Notes: generated from the letters alone by a model not told the origin. Shown: positions 8,335 through 17,307, counted from the first letter of the stretch. The stretch: DNA of 64,000 nucleotides from Streptomyces sp. AM 4-1-1 (GCF_029167625.1 NZ_CP119145.1:2728001-2792000); one strand, 5' to 3'. Numbers and translations are program-made.

Positions 8335-8703
8335 TCAGCGGTCCTTCGGATCGAGGAACCACAGCCCCAGCACGACGAGGAACGACAGACAGAGGAAGCC
8401 GGCACCCCACCACGCTGTTCCGGTATGGCCCTCCATCCACTCGTTGACGATGACGGTCAGCCCCCAGAGCTGGCCGATGACCACGGTCAGCGCCAGGCTG
8501 AGGCGGGCTGTGAGCTTCGAGGAGCGCTCGGGTTCCTGGTCGGTGCCCGCTCCTGGGCCTGGTCCGGTGTGCCGGATTCGGGGGTCGCCGTAACCGCTGG
8601 TCGCGCGGATCTGCGGATAGCGCTCGTGGACCGGGCGGTTCAGTTCGGGATGGGCGCTGCCCGGGTGGTAGTCGGGGCCCGGGGGTCGCGGGGAGTCGGT
8701 CAC
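8335..8703 (-). CDS. Small two-helix membrane protein in oxidoreductase operon
   Basis: A 122-residue protein from GTG 8703, whose start overlaps the Rieske stop codon (GTGA), so it is translationally coupled. Residues 1-65 are polar and Pro/Gly-rich. Two hydrophobic helices follow (LSLALTVVIGQLWGLTVIV and GAGFLCLSFLVVLGLWFL) separated by a short loop, and it ends in LDPKDR. It has no cofactor motif. From its position it is likely an accessory or assembly factor of the membrane complex, but this is inference. Confidence 0.8.
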   Translation of the reverse strand: MTDSPRPPGPDYHPGSAHPELNRPVHERYPQIRATSGYGDPRIRHTGPGPGAGTDQEPERSSKLTARLSLALTVVIGQLWGLTVIVNEWMEGHTGTAWWGAGFLCLSFLVVLGLWFLDPKDR

Positions 8704-9425
8704 GCCGACCTGCCGGGGGTCTCGGATTCCAGGGGTCCGTTCCCGGGACCGTGCGGGGGCGTGGTGCGCGAGGGGCGTGCGGCGGGTGCCTCCGCCGCGG
8801 GGCCCTTGGCTCCGGGACAGCCGATACGGGCCGCCACCTCGGGTTGTCGATCCACCAGTTGACGGCACAGCCCCTTCTCGACGGACTCACCGGAGCGGGT
8901 GGTGCCGACGGCCCACACGCTGCCGTCCTTCTGCTCGGTGAGCACCACCTTCGGGAGCGGGCGGGGCGGCGGGCCGGCAAGGACCTCGCCGGTGCGGCCG
9001 TCGAAGACGCCTTCGTGGCAGGGGCAGTACAACTCGCCCTCGGTGCCCCGGTCCTTGCGCCACAGCACGGCGCAGGCGAGGTGGGTGCAGACCGCGGAGT
9101 ATCCGGCGAGCGTGCCGTCGTCGAGGCGGACGGCGATCGCGCGGTCCTCGCCGCCGGGGTAGCGGAAGGCGATGGACTCACCAGGAAGGAGTTGTTCGGT
9201 GATCTGCTTCGGTTCGGGTGCCGCTTCGGTGTCGCCGTGGCGGTGGAGCACTCCCCCGGCGACACCGAGACCGCCGATCGCGAGACCCCCGGAGACGGTG
9301 GTGACGATACGGAGGTAGTCGCGGCGGGTGGTGAGGGAGTCGGCGGCGATCCGGTCGTGCAGGGCGCCCCGCGGGTCGCCCCCGGGCTGCTGGTCGCTGC
9401 CCGGCTGCTGGTCGGTGATGCTCAT
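8700..9425 (-). CDS. Rieske [2Fe-2S] protein, Tat-exported
   Basis: A 241-residue iron-sulfur protein. Twin-arginine motif RRDYLRI (34-40) precedes a hydrophobic stretch (about 42-60), which suggests Tat-dependent membrane insertion. The cluster ligands are visible: Cys113-x-His115 and Cys134-x2-His137, with Cys118 and Cys136 as the stabilising disulfide (CTHLAC and CPCHEGVFDG). A disordered Pro/Gly-rich tail follows residue 200. ATG 9425 overlaps the stop of the ferredoxin gene (ATGA). It should carry electrons between the membrane subunit and the ferredoxin/molybdenum module, although a Rieske protein is unusual in such an operon. Confidence 0.93.
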   Translation of the reverse strand: MSITDQQPGSDQQPGGDPRGALHDRIAADSLTTRRDYLRIVTTVSGGLAIGGLGVAGGVLHRHGDTEAAPEPKQITEQLLPGESIAFRYPGGEDRAIAVRLDDGTLAGYSAVCTHLACAVLWRKDRGTEGELYCPCHEGVFDGRTGEVLAGPPPRPLPKVVLTEQKDGSVWAVGTTRSGESVEKGLCRQLVDRQPEVAARIGCPGAKGPAAEAPAARPSRTTPPHGPGNGPLESETPGRSA

Positions 9426-10021
9426 CGGACGTCCTTCCCGTTGATCTCGACGACCGGAAGTCCGCCCGGTACCGGCCACTGGACCTTCTCGGCCGGAACG
9501 ACCATGGCCACGCCGGTCTGCACCTGCGACTCGCCGAAGGCGAAGGTGTCGACGACCTGGACCCCGGGCCGCTCGGCCTGGAGTTCCTCGACCGTGCCGT
9601 AGAAGAGCGCCCCGGTCGGGCAGACCGTGGCGCACATCGGGGCGAGGCCGTAGGCGGTGCGGTCGTAACAGAGGTTGCACTTCATCTGGAGCTTCGCCTG
9701 AAGGTCGATCTTCGGGACTCCGAAGGGGCAGGCGTTGACGCAGTTGGCGCAGCCGATGCAGCGGGTGGTGTCGGCCTGCTGCACCACACCGTCGGCGGTG
9801 ATCAGGATCGCGTCGGCGGGACAGACCTCGGCGCAGGGGGCGACCGGGTCCTCGCAGTGCAGACAGACCGTGGGAAGGGAGGCGACGGAGTGACCTTCGT
9901 CGGTGTAGTCGAGGTGCATCATCGATTTGCCCCGGTGCGAATCACACTCGCGGCAGGCGGAGACGCATGCCTGGCAGCCGATGCAGCGGCCCGGGTCGAT
10001 GAACATCGTTCTGCCCATCAT
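9422..10021 (-). CDS. Four-cluster ferredoxin subunit (4Fe-4S, NrfC/FdhB-like)
   Basis: A 199-residue electron-transfer subunit. Four cysteine groups are visible: CIGCQACVSAC near residue 13, CLHCEDPVAPCAEVC near 53, CIGCANCVNAC near 87, and CNLCYDR with a downstream CATVC near 115-135. This matches proteins that bind four [4Fe-4S] clusters and sit beside the molybdopterin subunit in DMSO reductase-family complexes. There is no signal peptide, so it is probably cytoplasmic. It starts 6 bp after the catalytic subunit's stop. Confidence 0.94.
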   Translation of the reverse strand: MMGRTMFIDPGRCIGCQACVSACRECDSHRGKSMMHLDYTDEGHSVASLPTVCLHCEDPVAPCAEVCPADAILITADGVVQQADTTRCIGCANCVNACPFGVPKIDLQAKLQMKCNLCYDRTAYGLAPMCATVCPTGALFYGTVEELQAERPGVQVVDTFAFGESQVQTGVAMVVPAEKVQWPVPGGLPVVEINGKDVR

Positions 10022-10027
10022 GAGGGG

Positions 10028-12337
10028 TCAGTTCCTCTCCGAGGTGCCACGGCCCTGCGGAGCCGTGGGGGGCAGCGGGTCCGTGCGGGATGCCTGGGTC
10101 TCCGGGTAGGTGACCCGGCCGGGGGGCACGGGTGGCGCGGGTACCTCGTCGATGCGTTCCGCGTGTTCGACGCGGCAGGCGCACACCTTGTACTCGGGGA
10201 TCTTGGAGCGGGGGTCGAGGGCGTCGATGGTGAGGACGTTGGCGGCGGCCGGGACCGGCCAGTGATAGGGGACGAAGACGGTGTCGGGGCGGATGGCCTC
10301 GGTGACGAGGGCGGGGAAGACCGCGCTGCCGCGCCGGGTGACGACACGGACCGGTTCACCGTTGCGGAAGCCGTGGGAGGGGTGGACCTCGGCCCAGGGG
10401 CGTGGGGTCTGTTCGACGAGGGCGCCCAGGCGGCGGGTCTGGTTGCCGGAGAGGAAGTGGGCGACGGTGCGGCCGGTGGTGAGCGACATGGGGTGCTCGT
10501 CGTCGTACGGGTCCGCCGGCTGGTGCCATTCGACGGCCTGGAGGTGGATCTTGCCGTCGGGGTGGTAGGTCCTGCCGTCCTCGAAGAGCCGGGGCGTGCC
10601 CGGGTGGTCGGTGGTGGGGCAGGGCCAGACGATGCCGCCGGTCTCCTCCAGGCGTTCATAGGTGATGCCGTAGTAGTCGTTGACGGTCCCGGCGGAGGCG
10701 ATGCGCAGTTCCTCGAAGATCGCGCGGGAGTCGGCGAAGTCGAACTTGTCGCCCACACCGAGGCGTTCGGCGAGGCGGCACATCACCCAGGCATCGGTCC
10801 GTACGCCGGGGTGCGGTTCCTGGGCCTTGTTGTGCTTGACGACGCGCGCCTCGGCGTTGGCCATCACTCCGTTGTCCTCGGCCCAGGTGGTGATGGGGAG
10901 GACGACGTGGGCGTTGGCGGCGGTCTCGGAGAGGAAGAAGTCGAACTGGGCGTGGAACTCCATGGTGTCGTACCCCTCCTTCACCACCCGGTAGTTGGGG
11001 AGGGAGACGAAGGGGTTGTTGCAGATGCCGATGAGGCCGCGGATCTCGCGGCGCTGCATCTGCCAGACCATTTCCACCATCGAGGTCCCGGCGGTGGGGA
11101 GTTCGGATTCCTCGATGCCCCAGATCTCGCAGATCTGGCGGCGGTGTTCCGGGTCGTTGATCGAGCGGCCGCCGGGAAGGAGATCGGACTTCTGGCCGTG
11201 TTCGCGTCCGCCCTGTCCGTTGCCCTGGCCGGTGAGGGTGCCGTAGCCGGCGCCGGGTTTGCCGATGTGGCCGGTGGCGGCGCAGAGGTTGATGACGGTG
11301 AGGCAGTTCTCGACGCCCTGCGAGTGGTGCTCGACGCCCCGTGCGTGCCAGGCCATGGCCTTGGGGGCGCGGGCGAAGGCGCGGGCCACCTGGACGATCT
11401 GTTCGGCGGGGATGCCGCAGATCTCGGCGGCACGGGCCGGGGGGTACTCCGCGACCTTGGCGCGTACCTCTTCCCATCCGGTGGTGTGTGCGGCGAGGTA
11501 GGCCTTGTCGGTGAGACCTTCCTCCACGACGACGTTCAGCACGGAATTGAAGAAGGCCGAGTCGGTGCCGGGTTTGAGGGCGACGTGGATGTCGGCGGTG
11601 CGGGCGACGGCGGTCTCACGCGGGTCGACGATGATGAGGGTGGCGCCGCGGTCCCGGGCCCCCCACACGTACTGGGTCATCACGGGGAAGCACTCGCCGA
11701 CGTTGGAGCCCGCGATCAGCAGGCAGTCGGTGAGCAGCATGTCGGAGAAGGGGTTGCCCGCCCGGTCGATGCCGAAGGCCAGTTTGTTGGCACTGGCCGC
11801 GCTGACCATGCAGAGCCGGCCGTTGTAGTCGACGTGTCTGGTCTTCAGCGCGACCCGGGCGAACTTGCCGACGAGATAGGTCTTCTCGGTGAACAGGGTG
11901 GCGCCGCCGAGGAGCCCGAAGGCGTCGTTCCCGTACCTGCCCTGGATGCGTTTGATCTCGGAGGCGGTGAAGTCGAGGGCTTCGTCCCAGGAGACCTCAC
12001 GGAAGGGCTCGTCCCGGGACCGGCGCATGAGCGGGGCGGTGAGCCGGTCGGGGTGGTTGACCTGCTGATAGGCGCTGATGCCCTTGGGGCACAGCCGCAT
12101 CCGGTTGATGTCGTGGTTGCGGGGCTCGACGCCGAAGACCTTGCCGCCGCGGTCGACACGCAGATACATCCCGCACTGCACCCCGCAGAAGCAGCAGTGG
12201 GTGGGGACGAGCGTTTCGCCGTTCTGGTCGGCGTGCCACCGGTCGGCGGAGATGCCGCCCGCGTCGCGGAAGGCGCGGGTGCCGGGCGGGGCGAGAGCGG
12301 GGTCGAGGGGGACGACCGTGCGGGGGTCGGCGGTCAC
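10028..12337 (-). CDS. Molybdopterin oxidoreductase catalytic subunit (nitrate reductase/formate dehydrogenase-like)
   Basis: A 769-residue Mo-bisMGD enzyme of the DMSO reductase superfamily. The N-terminal [4Fe-4S] motif is C-x2-C-x3-C (CCFCGVQC) with the fourth Cys in LCPKG about 30 residues on. The probable Mo ligand is Cys in NGRLCMVSAASA, as in assimilatory nitrate reductases and cysteine-type formate dehydrogenases. Other family segments are GSNVGECFPV, GHIGKPGAGYGTLTGQGNGQGG and, near the C-terminus, the molydopterin-binding MSLTTGRTVAHFLSGNQTRR. GTG 12337 is chosen because it overlaps the preceding stop (GTGA). There is no Tat signal, so it is likely cytoplasmic. The substrate (nitrate, formate or other) cannot be decided from the sequence alone. 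Confidence 0.93.
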   Translation of the reverse strand: MTADPRTVVPLDPALAPPGTRAFRDAGGISADRWHADQNGETLVPTHCCFCGVQCGMYLRVDRGGKVFGVEPRNHDINRMRLCPKGISAYQQVNHPDRLTAPLMRRSRDEPFREVSWDEALDFTASEIKRIQGRYGNDAFGLLGGATLFTEKTYLVGKFARVALKTRHVDYNGRLCMVSAASANKLAFGIDRAGNPFSDMLLTDCLLIAGSNVGECFPVMTQYVWGARDRGATLIIVDPRETAVARTADIHVALKPGTDSAFFNSVLNVVVEEGLTDKAYLAAHTTGWEEVRAKVAEYPPARAAEICGIPAEQIVQVARAFARAPKAMAWHARGVEHHSQGVENCLTVINLCAATGHIGKPGAGYGTLTGQGNGQGGREHGQKSDLLPGGRSINDPEHRRQICEIWGIEESELPTAGTSMVEMVWQMQRREIRGLIGICNNPFVSLPNYRVVKEGYDTMEFHAQFDFFLSETAANAHVVLPITTWAEDNGVMANAEARVVKHNKAQEPHPGVRTDAWVMCRLAERLGVGDKFDFADSRAIFEELRIASAGTVNDYYGITYERLEETGGIVWPCPTTDHPGTPRLFEDGRTYHPDGKIHLQAVEWHQPADPYDDEHPMSLTTGRTVAHFLSGNQTRRLGALVEQTPRPWAEVHPSHGFRNGEPVRVVTRRGSAVFPALVTEAIRPDTVFVPYHWPVPAAANVLTIDALDPRSKIPEYKVCACRVEHAERIDEVPAPPVPPGRVTYPETQASRTDPLPPTAPQGRGTSERN

Positions 12338-13509
12338 TTGTAGCCCTTCTTGACGTGGGAGAGGTAGGCGCCGCCGCGCAGCACTCGCTTGCAGCGCGGG
12401 CAGTATTCGACCCATTCGTCGAAGCCGAGCCGGAGGTCGCGCATGGTGTCGCGAAGGTTCTCGACATAGGGGCCGGTGTCGATCGGTTGGTGGCACCGAC
12501 GGCAGAGGAACGTCTCCCGGTCCTCCCGGCCGGTGTACTTGAACAGCTGCATTCCGACGGCGGCGGGCCGCTGGACGATGTGGAAGAACTTCCCGAACGG
12601 GATGTAGATGAGGGTGAAGACCACCGACACCATGTGGAGGATCGCCAGGAACTCGTAGCCGCCGCCGTGCAGGAAGAGCGAGGAGAAGGTGAGCAGCAGG
12701 CCGGTCACGGAGATGACGATCAGCGCGATCAGTGGCACCAGGTCGTAGGCGAAGCGTTGGCCCGTGGTGGCGCCGCGGTCCTTCATCCGGCGCCAGAGGA
12801 AGTACCCGGCGCCGGGGATGACGAGCACCGCGGCGATGTCGAGTCCGTGGAACATCAGCCAGCCGAGGAGGTTCAGTGAGTCGAAACCGATCAGCCTGAT
12901 GCCCCAGATCCGCATCTCGTAGCCGGGTCCTGAGCCACTGGGGGAGGTGAAGGTGAACCAGCCCCAGGTGAGCGGGAAGGTGATCAGGGAGGCCAGGACG
13001 CACCCCCAGAAGATCAGTTGGTGGGCGCCCCAGCGAGCGTGGGAGCGGGCACCGAGGAACTTCTGGAAGCCGAGGTAGGTGGCGATCATCTTCGGCAGTG
13101 CGGTGGGGGCCCTGCGGAAGTTGCCGAGGGAGAAGAAGCTGCCCCAGCCCTTGTCGAAGAGGCGTCGGGCACCGGGCGCGGAGATCCAGACGGTGTAGCG
13201 GTACGCGACGCCGAAGGCGAGGAAGACACTGGCGACGGCGTACGGGAGGAGGGCGGAGTCGAAGTCCCGGAGCAGTCGGCTGCCGAGCACGACGGCGATG
13301 ATCAGCAGGCCGGAGACGACGGCACCGGCCGCGGTCGCCCGGCCGGTGACGGAGTTCCGGGGACCGGACCGGGGCGCCCGGGGGCGTCGCGCCGATCCGG
13401 TACCGGCCGGAAGGTCGTCCGGGGTGAGCGTGCCGGGCGCCCCGCCCCTGGTGCGGGCACCGGGGCCGGGCTGCGCGGCTGAGGCGGAGGGTTCTGGTGG
13501 CTCGGTCAC
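12334..13509 (-). CDS. Six-helix membrane subunit with C-terminal double-CxxC domain (NarI/HdrE-like)
   Basis: A 391-residue protein, first gene of the oxidoreductase operon. After a disordered N-terminus (1-55) there are about six transmembrane helices, several with His residues positioned like haem-b ligands (GAHQLIFWG, MFHGLDIAAVL, AILHMVSVVF, GKFFHIVQ). The cytoplasmic tail holds CRRCHQP and CPRCKRV, a zinc-ribbon-like pair. It is probably the quinone-interacting anchor that exchanges electrons with the Rieske and ferredoxin subunits. Similar proteins are sometimes labelled nitrate reductase gamma-like. ATG 13509; the promoter should lie in 13510-13560. Confidence 0.82.
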   Translation of the reverse strand: MTEPPEPSASAAQPGPGARTRGGAPGTLTPDDLPAGTGSARRPRAPRSGPRNSVTGRATAAGAVVSGLLIIAVVLGSRLLRDFDSALLPYAVASVFLAFGVAYRYTVWISAPGARRLFDKGWGSFFSLGNFRRAPTALPKMIATYLGFQKFLGARSHARWGAHQLIFWGCVLASLITFPLTWGWFTFTSPSGSGPGYEMRIWGIRLIGFDSLNLLGWLMFHGLDIAAVLVIPGAGYFLWRRMKDRGATTGQRFAYDLVPLIALIVISVTGLLLTFSSLFLHGGGYEFLAILHMVSVVFTLIYIPFGKFFHIVQRPAAVGMQLFKYTGREDRETFLCRRCHQPIDTGPYVENLRDTMRDLRLGFDEWVEYCPRCKRVLRGGAYLSHVKKGYK

Positions 13510-13991
13510 CTGGCCACCGTATGGCGATATAGGTGGTTAGTCCCGTTTTGCTCGTTGGCGGGGAGGACGCGTCGCACGGGGTGGTGGATGGGTGGAGTGG
13601 CGCGGCGGGTGGGCCCCGTGGTGAGTTGGCGGGACGGGGAGGGGTGAGGTGGCGTGACGGGTGAGTGGGGTGAGCCGGGGCGCTTGGCGGGCGGGGAGGG
13701 GTGAGGTGGCGTGACGGGTGAGTGGGGTGAGCCGGGGCGCTTGGCGGGCGGGGAGGGGTGAGGTGGCGTGACGGGTGAGTGGGGTGAGCCGGGGCGCTTG
13801 GCGGGCGGGGAGGGGCGAGGCGGAGCGCCGGGTGGGCGGGGTGGTGAGGGAGGTGGAGTGACGGGGCGCGCGGGGGTGGGGCGCTTGGGGGGGTGGTGGG
13901 ACGTGTGGGGTGGGGCGCTTGGGGATTCGGGTGCTTGGGGGGCGTCTGGGGGTGAAGCGTGTGGGGCTGGGGGTTTCGTCAGAGGTGAGTG
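13510..13991. repeat. G-rich intergenic region with 57-bp tandem repeat
   Basis: Three full units of 57 bp occupy 13634-13690, 13691-13747 and 13748-13804, differing at only one or two positions, followed by a degenerating fourth copy. Each unit contains GAGGTGGCGTGACGGGTGAG and ends with CGCTTGGCGG. The sequence to 13980 stays extremely G-rich on the + strand with further loose repeats. The unit is 19 codons, so both strands stay open, but the amino acid patterns are repetitive noise. I see no gene. Confidence 0.85.
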
Positions 13992-14366
13992 CTATGCCCC
14001 GGGGCGGATCATCGCCGCTGTGCCCCAGGCCGATGTCGCCGCAGCGAACAGATCGGCGCTGCCGTCCCGTCCGCTGATGAGCAGGAAGACGCCCAGCAGA
14101 AACCCTGCGGCGCCCATGCCGGTCAATCCGACACGCAATGTGAGGCGGGTGATACGGGTGAGGCGGGTGATACGGGCAGCGGGGATACGGCCACGGGCGG
14201 CGCGGCGGGTCCGGCGCGGTCGGCCTACCGCCCGCCTTGCCCCGCGCTCGCCGTCCCTTGCGCGGAGTGGCGCCGGGGCGTGCGTGGGAGTGGACACCCG
14301 GCGGGGATTCACTGTGCGGTCGGTCGGTTCGTGGTGAGCGTGGGGCTGTTGGGGCATGCTCGTCAT
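13992..14366 (-). CDS. Small membrane protein, unknown function (124 aa)
   Basis: ATG 14366 is preceded by a good ribosome binding site (GAAGGAGCCCGC). The first 75 residues are polar and Arg-rich. A short imperfect repeat (RITRLTRITRLTL) leads into two weakly hydrophobic segments, GMGAAGFLLGVFLLISG and LFAAATSAWGTAAMI. No known domain. The conserved pattern 'GRDGSADLFAAATSAWG' suggests a two-helix membrane protein. It is isolated between a repeat-rich region and noncoding sequence. Confidence 0.62.
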   Translation of the reverse strand: MTSMPQQPHAHHEPTDRTVNPRRVSTPTHAPAPLRARDGERGARRAVGRPRRTRRAARGRIPAARITRLTRITRLTLRVGLTGMGAAGFLLGVFLLISGRDGSADLFAAATSAWGTAAMIRPGA

Positions 14367-14728
14367 GCGGGCTCCTTCTTCGAAGGGGGCCGGGATCGCC
14401 GCACCCATGGAGTACGAGTCCGGGTGGGCGGCGGGCGTCGGACGGTGTTCGCGCGTACACCGGACAGGAGTCGGCCGGGCACCCCTCGCGTGAGGGAGGC
14501 CCGGCCGGTTTCGCCCCCGTAGGAGGCCATCCGTACTCCCCCGAGTTACAGATGGCGTGGGGTCTGCTGTGTCGTCGCTGTCGTTGTTTCGATCAGTCAC
14601 CCTTCGGATACGGCCACGGCCGTCGCATGGTCAGGTTCTCCGTATCGATCTCTCCCTATCGAGACCTCCGCATCGAGACCTCCGCATCGATCTCTCCTTG
14701 TCGAGACCTGCCCATCGAGGCCCTGGGA
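14367..14728. other. Intergenic region with 14- to 17-bp repeats
   Basis: No convincing gene. Between about 14640 and 14725 there are repeated phrases of the form TATCGAGACCTCCGCATCGA, alternating CGAGACCT and CGATCTCTCC. These could fold or bind a protein, but may be slippage products. The upstream signals for the 124-aa membrane protein lie at the left end. Confidence 0.4.
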
Positions 14729-14938
14729 TCAGAACTGCTGCTTCCGTGCCTGATCAGCAAGTTGCGCGTGACCCACGAGCGCGGCGACCAGCCCGCTCGG
14801 GAGCCCACTCGCCGCCCCCCGGCCAGGTGTCTCCCGCCCCGCTCGGGCGAGTAGGAGGAGAGCTCTGTCGACGTGGCGGTGGAACCAGGTCCGGGCCGCG
14901 CCGAGCACGGCGATGACCAGGTGAACGAAATGTGACAC
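14729..14938 (-). CDS. Possible small protein (69 aa), uncertain
   Basis: GTG 14938 follows AAAGGAG with 7-base spacing, a good Streptomyces start. The product begins VSHFVHLVIAVLGAARTWFH, a possible amphipathic helix, followed by an Arg/Ala/Gly-rich part. There is no known family. An overlapping frame starting at 14946 is less likely because its start is too close to the ribosome binding site. It lies downstream of the sigma factor gene in the same direction. Confidence 0.35.
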   Translation of the reverse strand: MSHFVHLVIAVLGAARTWFHRHVDRALLLLARAGRETPGRGAASGLPSGLVAALVGHAQLADQARKQQF

Positions 14939-15116
14939 TTCACCACTCCTTTTCCGGTGCGGGACCCCCTCGCGGGGCCGCTGGGAATCGCTCACCGATT
15001 CCCCACTCGGCGCCGTCGCCGCACGCGTCCGGGAATGCGCACCGGAGGCGTACGGGCGACGGAGCCGCGAAGGAGGCCGGGGAGCCGGGCGAGGCCGGGG
15101 ACCCGGAGCCACGGGG

Positions 15117-15761
15117 TCACTCGGGATTGAGGCGTCGGTACAGACGGTCCCGGACGTCCTGACTCCTCATCTTCTTCTTGGCCGCGTACAGCGCCGACTT
15201 GACCGCGCCCGGCGTGGTGTCGATCGCCTCCGCCACCGAGCGTGCGTCCCACTTCAGTCCCATGCGCAGGACGAAGATCAGCGCCTCGTGGTGGGACAGC
15301 TCCGGCTGGAGCTGCGAGACGAGCTCCTTGAGCCGGGTGTCGGTCTGTGTGTCGAAGACCGGGGTACCGCTGTCGAGCAGCGCGACGTTGTCGCCGATGA
15401 ACTGTTCCGCGCGCTCCACGTCCTTGCGGAGCTGCTTCCTGCCCTCGTTGCGGCACACGGTCCGCGTGTAGCTCTCCGGGTCCCTCAGAGGCCCCTTCAG
15501 CAGGGTGCGCCACATCGAGATCCTGGTCTCCTGCCAGACGTCCTCGGTCCTGTCCCAGGGGACGTACTTGTACGCGATGAGCAGGCAGGTCCGGCGCATG
15601 CCGAGGACCTTCTCCCACTGGCGACGGGACTCGGGCGGAAGGGTCCCGCAGCTCCGGTCCTCCTCCGTCCGCCTCGGGCCCCGCTGCCCGGGGACGCCCG
15701 GGAATCCGCTGCCGTCGCCCGTTTCGTCGAACCCGCGCAGGGTTCCGCTTGATGGGACCAT
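15117..15761 (-). CDS. RNA polymerase sigma factor, ECF-like sigma-70 family
   Basis: A 214-residue sigma factor. After a 45-residue variable N-terminus, region 2 runs from about 50 to 120 (CLLIAYKYVPW, WQETRISMWRTL, DPESYTRTVCRNEGRKQLR), and region 4 from about 155 to 205 (LSHHEALIFVLRMGLKWDARSVAEAIDTTPGAVKSALYAAKKKM) with a helix-turn-helix. The distance between regions is short, as in group 4 sigma factors. No anti-sigma gene is adjacent. ATG 15761 was used, though a later start is possible because the first 40 residues look non-conserved. Its target promoters are unknown. Confidence 0.85.
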   Translation of the reverse strand: MVPSSGTLRGFDETGDGSGFPGVPGQRGPRRTEEDRSCGTLPPESRRQWEKVLGMRRTCLLIAYKYVPWDRTEDVWQETRISMWRTLLKGPLRDPESYTRTVCRNEGRKQLRKDVERAEQFIGDNVALLDSGTPVFDTQTDTRLKELVSQLQPELSHHEALIFVLRMGLKWDARSVAEAIDTTPGAVKSALYAAKKKMRSQDVRDRLYRRLNPE

Positions 15762-16011
15762 GTCTGATGAGCTCCCTGCTCGACAGTCGACATCGACATG
15801 CGCGTGCCGTCGATCGCCCAGGAGGTCCAGGAGGTCTCCGGACCGGTTCCTGAGCGCCTCGCGCGCCCTACCGAAGAACAGGAGTCGGTGCCGCCCCCTC
15901 GGGTGGGAAGATCCGGCGTTTTCCTCAACCAGCTTCCGATTCCCTCAACTTGTCCGGTCGATACGGGAGTTCCGGAGACCGTTCTCGTACGCCACCGGGA
16001 GGAGCATCAGG

Positions 16012-17160
16012 ATGACCACCCCGAACCACGGCTCCACCCCCGACCGAATCACCCCCGACCGGACCACCCCCGGCCGGTCCGTCCCCGACAACGGGTCCGC
16101 CCCCGGCAGCCACCGGTCCACCCCGCCGCTCGACGCGCTGACGGATGTCGCCGGGTTGCGCGTCGGCCACGCCCGCGTCCCGGGCGGGGGCGCGCTGAGC
16201 GGTACCACCGTGGTGCTGGCACCGGAGGGCGGTGCGGTCGCCGCCGTCGACGTGCGCGGCGGCGGCCCCGGCACCCGGGAGACGGACGCGCTCGACCCCC
16301 GCAATCTGGTCCAGCGCGTCGACGCGGTCGTGCTGACCGGCGGCAGCGCGTACGGCCTGGACGCCGCGTCCGGGGTGATGGCCTGGCTGGAGGAGCGGGG
16401 CCGGGGCGTCCGGGTCGGGCCCGATCCGGCACAGGTGGTGCCCGTGGTCCCGGCCGCGTGCCTCTTCGACCTCGGCCGGGGCGGCGACTGGCGGGCCCGT
16501 CCGGACGCATCGACCGGCCGCGCGGCGGTGGAGGCCGCCGCGCGTACCCGGCCGGGGGCGCCGGTCCCGCAGGGTGCGGTGGGCGCGGGCACCGGGGCGG
16601 TCGCCGGGCAGCTCAAGGGGGGCGTCGGCACGGCGAGCGTGCTCCTGCCGTCCGGAATCACGGTCGGCGCGCTGGTGGTGGTGAACGCGTCGGGCGCGGT
16701 GGTCGATCCGCGGACCGGGGTGCTGTACGGGGAGTACGGCGCCGACCGGCCGCCCGTACCGCCCACGCCCGAGGTGCACGAAGCGGCGCGGCTGCGGCTG
16801 GCGCGGGCGGGAGCCGCACGCCCGCTCCCGCCGTTCAACACCACGATCGCCGTCGTCGCCACGGACGCCGGGCTCAGCCGCGCCCAGGCCCAGAAGCTCG
16901 CCGGCACGGCGCACGACGGTCTGGCGCGCGCCGTCCGGCCGGTGCATCTGCTCACCGACGGGGACACCGTCTTCGCCCTCGCCACGGGCGAAGAACCCCT
17001 CGGCACCCCGGCCGGCGGGCCGCACGAGCTGAACGCCGTGCTGGCGGCCGGTGCGGACGTCCTGTGCCGGGCCGTCGTGAAGGCCGTACGCGCCGCGGAG
17101 TCCACCGAGGCCCCCGGCGGCCCCTTCCTCTCGTACACCGACCTCTACGGCCCGTCCTGA
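16012..17160 (+). CDS. P1 family peptidase (DmpA/NylC-like N-terminal nucleophile hydrolase)
   Basis: A 382-residue Ntn hydrolase of peptidase family P1, which includes beta-peptidyl aminopeptidases and 6-aminohexanoate oligomer hydrolase. Typical segments are GLRVGHARV, GGAVAAVDVRGGGPGTRETD, VDAVVLTGGSAYGLDAA, GAVGAGTGA, and the autocleavage region PPFNTTIAVVATDAGLSRAQ, where the Thr after Asn becomes the N-terminal nucleophile of the small subunit. The first 40 residues are Thr/Pro/Asp-rich with a three-fold PDRTTP-like repeat and are likely disordered. ATG 16012 follows GGGAGGAGCATCAGG. The natural substrate is unknown. Confidence 0.92.
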   Translation: MTTPNHGSTPDRITPDRTTPGRSVPDNGSAPGSHRSTPPLDALTDVAGLRVGHARVPGGGALSGTTVVLAPEGGAVAAVDVRGGGPGTRETDALDPRNLVQRVDAVVLTGGSAYGLDAASGVMAWLEERGRGVRVGPDPAQVVPVVPAACLFDLGRGGDWRARPDASTGRAAVEAAARTRPGAPVPQGAVGAGTGAVAGQLKGGVGTASVLLPSGITVGALVVVNASGAVVDPRTGVLYGEYGADRPPVPPTPEVHEAARLRLARAGAARPLPPFNTTIAVVATDAGLSRAQAQKLAGTAHDGLARAVRPVHLLTDGDTVFALATGEEPLGTPAGGPHELNAVLAAGADVLCRAVVKAVRAAESTEAPGGPFLSYTDLYGPS

Positions 17161-17307
17161 CACCGCCCACCACGCACCGCACTCCTCACCCGGCACCCCA
17201 CGCCCCGCACATCGTCCCCGACGCCCCTCCCTCCCCTCCGGCACCGCGTCCGGCGCATCCGACTCGGCCTCGGTGCGCGGGAGTTCGCTCCGGCGCACGG
17301 AAACCGG

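Noticed and set aside
10000..12343. Long open + strand frame opposite the molybdopterin gene.
   Set aside because: It is a composition artefact on the strand opposite a well-conserved protein.
14656..14946. Alternative 96-aa frame overlapping the possible 69-aa protein.
   Set aside because: Its start codons are only two to five bases from the ribosome binding site, and the sequence is unremarkable.
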